From: Trileptium ribeirensis
Taxonomy: Eukaryota > Nematoda > Enoplea > Enoplida > Thoracostomopsidae
DNA: 64,000 nt
Assembly: GCA_030248225.1 (NCBI GenBank)
Contig: JASANE010026793.1
Location: 27,381 to 91,380, forward strand
Direction of reading: 5' to 3'
Shown: piece by piece, positions 58,146 to 64,000 of the stretch
Layout of the letters: the number at the start of each line of letters is the position of its first letter
Numbering within the stretch: the first letter of the stretch is position 1
Made by a program: the position numbers and the translations under genes
The notes under the pieces: model-generated
What the model saw: only the letters and a program-made list of their open reading frames with translations
Told to the model about the DNA's origin: nothing
Databases searched by the model: none

Positions 58146-58861
58146 TCACTTAGGCTTGACACGTTAAGAAATGACCGACTCAATACATAAAATTTGATTC
58201 AACATTTTTTCAATGTAGTTTTTTTTGACTCGGTACCGACATATAAATCACAAAGTATTTTTCCGGGTGTAAAAATTGTTTGCAAATGGTTTAAACCGTG
58301 TAAATTTTTTTAGCCAAGCGACATACATAATGTGGAGAAAATCTGGAAATACCTTTTGCCTACGCTGCCTATATATAAATTGAGAAGGCCTGTAAATGTT
58401 GCAGTATACTGTTGGAATCTGGAATTACCTGGTGTGGGCCTAACGGTGACATTATTGTCACCAAAGTATAGTGTTTTAGGCACGCTGGCACAATGAGTTA
58501 GAACCACCCATGAAATGAGGATCGTACAATGCCATGATGACAGCCTGCATTATTTTGAGAAAATTTCGCATGATCCTATTCTGACAATAATTTAGTATTT
58601 TATTAAACTTGTCAGACTCAGACGTGCATATCTGTGGTATATGTAGTAAAAACATAAAAAAATAGCTGCAACGATCAAAACCTGAGTGCGATATCACCAT
58701 ATGTCCGTTTTGGAGGTGGAATTGCTAAGTAAAAAAAGTATTAAAATTTTACGATTTAACTTGTGCCTCAGGATCCAAGAAATCATTGCTTTTGAAAGTT
58801 GCTATTTCGACGTAGCATTTTTTCACGTTATGTTTTGCAGACTTACAGCTTATTATAAATA
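58146..58861. promoter_or_regulatory. Upstream region of SEC11
   Basis: Noncoding. A TTTTGCAG acceptor-like site ends at 58840, 21 bp before the SEC11 ATG. It could be the 3' end of a 5'-UTR intron or, if the host trans-splices, a spliced-leader acceptor. No TATA box is convincing. Confidence 0.35.
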
Positions 58862-58921
58862 ATGGAGCGGCTGTTCTCGTTGTCGATGTTCGACGATGTT
58901 AGACGGATGAATAAACGTCAG
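58862..58921 (+). CDS. SEC11: SEC11 exon 1
   Basis: 20 codons, donor CAG/GTGAGT, phase 0. Reads [20 protein letters not shown]. Met9 is an alternative start; the first ATG is chosen because the resulting N-terminus has nearly the human length. Confidence 0.95.
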
Positions 58922-61264
58922 GTGAGTAAAGTAGTAACGTCAGGAGCACAAATCGCGTTATTGTTGACATCATTAATGTAGTTTAGCTATGTATAAAATA
59001 GTATCGTGTCGAACAATGTTCGAGCGTTTCAGTCCATATCTTTTCACGCAACACTATAACTAATGCTACTTCGGTAGGCGAACTCCCAAATACCGTGAAA
59101 TTATTGTTAAACTAAAAAATACTGAAGTGTTGAACTTTTAATCTTTAAACCTAGCTATGTAATTACACAAACGATATATTGCCCCCAAAGATATTATTTT
59201 GCAAGCGAATGATGCAAATCCCTTTGGATCGTCGGCGCCTTATTTAGCTTAAACGTAGCCAAAAGTAATACAAGGCACAACAAGGCGATAATCTTTGCTA
59301 CAATATGGTGTAATTTCTAGAAAGATGTTGATTTGATACAAATATCTCGAATTTTAGCCAGTAGTTGGGAATAACTGCATGTCCATCTTTTATACACCTT
59401 TCTTTTCATGGTCATGACAGTGTAAAACAAGTTTAGTTGCGTGCATTATTAGGTGCGTTTCAGCTCGCCTATCAAGTGCTCAACTTTGCAATGATTGTGT
59501 CTTCGGCGCTTATGATATGGAAAGGTTTGATGGTGGTTTCCGGATCCGAATCGCCTATTGTAGTTGTCCTTTCGGGATCAATGGAACCAGCATTTCATCG
59601 CGGCGACCTGCTTTTCCTGACCAACTACGAAAGCGAGCCAATTCGTGCCGGCGAAATTGTCGTGTTCAAAATTGAGGGCCGCGATATACCGATCGTACAT
59701 CGGTAAGTCATATTTTAGTTTCTGATATTAAATTTATGCTTGCTTGGCAGTTGTACCTGCTTAACTTCCTTCTGTTAATTTCCAAATAATATGGAGCCTG
59801 AAGAAGTAAATATGACTTTGACGGCCGTACTTAGTACGCTGTCGGCGTGCTTTGTAACGTTAACCGGCCGAGGCAACTTCATATGTTATAGTATTAAAAT
59901 ATTTTACCATTTTATTTAATACCGAAACAAATTTTCGTGGTCCATATTTGCAAATTGAGCCAGCTCAAGTCTGACGTAGTAAAAATTACAATAGTTTCAG
60001 TTACATCATTTAAGTATGGATGGGCTTCATAAGATACGACGTCTGTCATTGTTCTGAGTCCCGCGTTGATAAGTCGAAAGAGAGCTTGGTTACAATAATC
60101 AAAGCAAATGAGTATGTCTTTGATTTTCTTGGTTATAACGAGGCTCCAATTATTAATTATTTCAATGGCATAGCTTGGAAGAGTGGAAATGTAAAACTTC
60201 ATAATCAGTGGATATCCAGTAGCAGTTAGATCGTTTTCAGTGGGCGGCCGGAGACTTTTACGTATCACTACACTGGCTTTGTGCACAAGGTCGAAATTTA
60301 TGAGCGACTAACAACTCCTTCCGGTTCATGAACGGAGTGGAGCCAAACTGTGCAGGTGGGTGCTTGTACCGTGGGTCGACAAATATAGGGGCGAGCCCCG
60401 GTTCACACGATTTTGCTTTATACTAATTACTTCATATGTGTGGTGATTTTTGTTCAGATTGTGTGTTGTTTCGGCACCAACCATAGTTTCAAGACTATAT
60501 ATTGTATTTGTAACATATTTTAACTGTAGTACCATTTTTAGGGTTCCAAAGTCTGAACCACATTTCACATCACGTGTTTGCTTAGTAGTCAATACGTGAA
60601 CCGGTCGGTCCAAGTATGGGAACAGCCTCTGGGGTCGAGGTGAACAAAAATAATGGGGTGGCATGGACCGGAAGCAGCTTCCCTCAAACCGTGGGGACAA
60701 GTAACGGGTCTGTCCCCTGCGCCCCACAGGGGAAATGACAGATACATCGCCCCGTATACTGCCCTGCTCTATTGCATATTACATTTTGCGAAGAACCAAG
60801 ATGATTGCTGTGGCGAACTGTATACCAACAGGATAATCTTGAATTTCGAACGACATGAATTTTTTATTGTATCACTGCATGGGCATACTTTCGTTGTATT
60901 AAAGAGTTTTCTTTTCTATCGAGGTCGAGGTATATGAAATGTATTATGTACATTTAAATGCTAATATTTAGTGTGTGGTGTTTATTATAACTAGGTATAT
61001 CAATATTATTAAAGAGTCATAAAACTTCACGAAAAAGACGATGGCTATGTCAAATTTTTAACTAAAGGCGACAACAATGCGGTCGATGATCGAGGCTTGT
61101 ACGCGCCCGGACAATTTTGGCTTGAACGCAAGGATGTTGTTGGCCGGGCGCGTGGCTTTGTTCCGTATGTCGGAATTGTGACAATTATTATGAACGATTA
61201 TCCGAAATTTAAATACGCCGTACTTGCTGTGTTAGGATTTGTCGTACTAATATATCGAGAATGA
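58862..61264 (+). CDS. SEC11: SEC11, catalytic subunit of the ER signal peptidase complex (three exons)
   Basis: Exons are 58862-58921, 59464-59702 and 61015-61264, giving 182 residues (human SEC11A has 179). The protein cleaves signal peptides from proteins entering the endoplasmic reticulum, facing the lumen. The N-terminus [11 protein letters not shown] is followed by one membrane helix ([15 protein letters not shown], about residues 25-39). Catalytic residues are all present: Ser59 in LSGSMEP, His99 in IPIVHR, and Asp119 and Asp125 in [11 protein letters not shown]. The C-terminal part ([24 protein letters not shown]) closely follows the family. All junctions are GT-AG and in phase (Arg100 is split as CG/A). 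AATAAA signals lie at 61277 and 61281, 13-17 bp after the stop. SEC11A and SEC11C arose in vertebrates, so the ancestral name is used. Confidence 0.97.
59464..59702 (+). CDS. SEC11: SEC11 exon 2 (membrane helix and catalytic Ser/His)
   Basis: 239 nt, acceptor GCGTTTCAG, donor ATCG/GTAAGT. Choosing this acceptor gives [11 protein letters not shown], matching the family without a gap. An upstream acceptor (GTTTAG, exon start 59437) is also in frame and would add nine residues. Confidence 0.96.
59703..61014. other. SEC11: SEC11 intron 2
   Basis: 1312 bp. It holds antisense frames at 60286-59912 and 60727-60326, without recognisable motifs, and a hairpin TCCCCTG/CAGGGGA (60713-60719 and 60727-60733). 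The GC-richer part 60300-60740 looks like an old inserted repeat, but no copy is present elsewhere in the window. Confidence 0.4.
61015..61264 (+). CDS. SEC11: SEC11 exon 3 (catalytic Asp residues and C-terminus)
   Basis: 250 nt, acceptor ATTATTAAAG, starting with the last base of Arg100 and ending TGA. The acceptor lacks a strong pyrimidine tract but is the only AG that keeps the frame. Confidence 0.96.
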
Positions 61265-61276
61265 AAATAATGAGGT

Positions 61277-61286
61277 AATAAATAAA
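61277..61286 (+). terminator. SEC11: SEC11 polyadenylation signals
   Basis: Two overlapping AATAAA hexamers (61277-61282 and 61281-61286) directly follow the SEC11 stop codon, implying a very short 3' UTR. Confidence 0.7.
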
Positions 61287-61299
61287 TAAGAGTGTCAAT

Positions 61300-64000
61300 A
61301 ACGAATTTATATTATCGAGTGCTGCTGATATTATAGCAGTCGGGTAACCGGAACCGAAATTAGCGTGTGATGTCATGCCTACTATCTTGATTGATCGTAT
61401 AATGTTTTGTATATATCTCTAAGCCTAATAGTCTAAAAAAGCTTAGGCTCACAATTATACTTTAAATTTTTGTCGCATGGTGCTCGTGTCAACTCTTCCT
61501 CCTGTATAGGGACGGGGAAATTTGACATGAACCGTTTGATGAATTTTGCCGCCCTTAAACAGAAGCCTCGGATTAGGCAGAACCCCGGGCAATTTAATGT
61601 TTGCCGTGGGTGATTCTATAGTAATGATATCTATAGTGTTTTTCAGGTATGTAGCTTAGTTTTGGGACTAAAGTGATCTAAAAATAATGCCCCGCTTTAT
61701 GCGATTTGCCGATGTTTGTAATTGTATTCGCACATGTCTGGTTTGTCAAATAACATTCACGAAACTTATATTTTTTTAAATTTTCACTGTCATTAACCAC
61801 CCATACATATAGTCGTCCCGCCTTTTGTGTCTAGTGGACTTTCACTTATTAGGTGATTGATATATTTGCATAATAACCGAAACTATAAATTTCAAACGGA
61901 GCTGGAACACGGTCGTATCAATCTGAATTATACTGATAAAAATAGGTTCCTGGTTCCGGATAAAATTTACATGTCCGGCTTCGGCTAACCTCGGTTCCAG
62001 TTGCTAAATACATTATACAATATTTAAGTATTCCTGGCCGCTTGCTGTTTTGGCCTGCCCAAGTTGAACGACACCAACTCTTATCGTATTACTACAAAAA
62101 ATTTTGCCACAAACGGCTATATCATATATCTAAATGTAAACATCAATGAGTGCTGCTTCATCACCTTAATAAGCTACGTGCTGTAATTTCTCCGTTTTCT
62201 TGTGCTGTAGTGTAATTTCTTTAGCGAAATCAGGTGAGCAACGATATTTCATTAATCATAATTATACCATCAAACAATTTTAATTTAGGCATAGGCTTAA
62301 TGTTTATAAAGTATTTGTATAGAACCTAGTGATGTCGCGCCGTGTTGAGAACACGTTTCGCCTAGATGTTGACTGCTTTTCGAGATATTTATGAAGTACG
62401 TGGAAATTTTTTGCTACGGTGCAGTGTTTAACATTATTGTGTTATTGATAGGTCGCTGATGTAATCGTATATATTTTATTCTGATACCTGGGAAGAAAAC
62501 ATTCTAAACAGCTTATTCTGTTCGAAAGTCAGTAAATTTATTGTTGGAATATTTTTTCTTATGGTGCATTGAGTAATACTATAACCTTATTTACAGCCAC
62601 AGCCGTTGGGTTTTTGGTGCACTAAATTCGATAAAATACGAACTCAATTTTTGTACTTAGTCCACGACAGTTTTATAAAAAAAAGAAGGAGTACTCATTA
62701 TAATAATTCTTAGCAAACATAATGTGGTCCCATAGTTTGCCTTTGCTGGTTTTTGACTATTTTCAAACGAAGAGCCGTGACGCTGACGGTTCCAAACGAA
62801 CATCTACTTGTTTCTATGGCCGCAGTTTTGCCTTTTGTTTGGTTTTAATAACATTAATTAAAGGTCTATTTTTGTCGTAGTTGGGAGTTCGTCGACCGAG
62901 GCGCCTTTGTATTATATATTCGTGATATTTTGTATGTACTTTAATTTCTGGTTTTTGCTATAATTGCTGAATGTTATTCAGCTTTTTGTGGCGATTCTAC
63001 TATCTAAACCGATATTGTGATATGAGTTAGGTGTCAGGGCTGTAGTGCTACTCCATGTTGCGTCTGACCGGGGTTTTTTTCGGAAATTTACTAAAATACA
63101 ATGTGCATGATTTTTCTAATTTAAATTGAGTGCCACTCGAGCTGATGGTGTATAGGTGCTGCGATGTTTCGGTTACGTATTATTACATGTCGTGGACAGT
63201 TTTGCTTTCGTCGTAGATGTTTAATTTTCACGGTTACAGAACCATTATTGGAGTAGTTAGCACGGTTTTGTCGTGGATCTGTAGGCGGTGTTCCGGCAGG
63301 GCCTCTCAAATAAAGGTCGTATATTCGGGGTCAGCCTTATAAACCGGAAACCTCGGGTCCGGAAGTCTTCAACAGGGATCGCACTCGATCAAATAGGAGT
63401 AATTCCTACCCCTATTTCGAAAGCACGACGAGCCCCAATGTCATAATCTAACTACACAACTAGCTTTGTTAGAGTCTCTTTCCAAACTTGTGATACATTT
63501 CAGTGTTTCACTAAAGCAGCGGACTCAGTCTTTTAATTTTGCCGACACGAGTTTGCGTCGTGTGAATAGTTAAAACCTGATGTTAAAAATGCATTTGAGG
63601 GGAATATCGCGATTATAATTGCCATACCAGCTTAGTCTATAGGAAAGGAGAGGCTAACATCGTTATATAGTAGCAATTAGTAGCGTTGTCTGTGAAATGA
63701 AATGCTAACATTTTTGTTTATATAATATAACGAAGAAAATTCGATTCTTAAAATTTATCTGGATGTCCAGTTCTATTTTAAAACATGCATAGCATATATT
63801 ATATAGATTCTTCTGTGTTATTAAGATATTTGTTACTGTCTAATTTGGTGGTGTATATTTTTTAGTTCTGGATTTCATCTATATTGCGATCCGTGAGTAC
63901 TTATTTAGGAGTATATTTATTCTAAATGTAACTATATTTTATAAATATAATATATATAGAATTGTTGGGTCATTTCGATTATACCCCCAGTCCGAAATTG
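61300..64000. other. Intergenic sequence to the right of SEC11
   Basis: No gene is recognised. GGTAACCGGAACCG (61344-61358) and spaced GGTTCC/TCCGGCT words (61946-62005) recall the ends of the hAT-like family and may be decayed fragments. The minus-strand frame at 63309-63121 has no motif. Confidence 0.3.

Noticed and set aside
60326..60727. 133-codon antisense frame in SEC11 intron 2
   Set aside because: No motif, and the overlapping plus-strand frame is of similar quality; more likely an old repeat.

Overview
This window is eukaryotic, from an invertebrate animal nuclear genome. It is AT-rich, has GT-AG introns of up to about 8 kb, uses the standard genetic code and is crowded with decayed transposable elements. 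A few details would fit a nematode: a TTTCAG-type acceptor, short G homopolymers, and a TTAGGC-like stretch inside one small transposon. None of these is decisive, so I leave the phylum open.

Three host genes can be supported. (1) Two exons of an arginine/serine-rich protein lie on the minus strand at 6207-3574; the rest would lie further left. (2) SMNDC1/SPF30, a Tudor-domain splicing factor, is on the plus strand in five exons at 29830-50699. It encodes about 239 residues spread over 20.9 kb because the introns are full of repeats. (3) SEC11, the catalytic subunit of the ER signal peptidase, is on the plus strand in three exons at 58862-61264 and encodes 182 residues with every catalytic residue in place. 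Two of the three relate to pre-mRNA splicing and one to secretion; nothing suggests co-regulation.

From about 6.6 to 24.1 kb the window is a nest of transposable elements. A small repeat with a 230-bp-arm palindrome (6600-7569) has been split by a CR1/Jockey-like non-LTR retrotransposon (about 7570-11400). Next comes a minus-strand LTR-type element: a gag-like region (14204 to about 11465) led by two head-to-tail direct repeats of about 2 kb. One of these repeats is split by an R1/I-like retrotransposon with an RNase H domain (about 14689-20487). Two copies of a non-autonomous hAT-like transposon, each with 8-bp target-site duplications, sit inside the gag region (11530-12395) and inside the R1/I-like element (18627-19332). 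The order of insertion can be read from the nesting.

The 25-29 kb region holds a 32-bp tandem repeat and three copies of a piggyBac-type miniature element (TTAA targets, CCCT ends) that carries a tRNA-like box A/box B segment. The SMNDC1 introns hold a truncated CR1-like 3' end, a tandem dispersed repeat, a long reversed hAT-like copy, a tandem pair of the palindrome-type repeat and several strong hairpins. Between SMNDC1 and SEC11 lie a 195-bp miniature element with 8-bp target duplications and a 22-bp palindromic minisatellite. Beyond SEC11 I see no gene.

I found no clearly new multi-gene system. The most unusual items are the piggyBac-type element with tRNA-like promoter boxes, the GGAACC-array hAT family, a GNRA-capped structured stretch at 45569-45634, and a Tudor domain that appears to have lost part of its aromatic cage.
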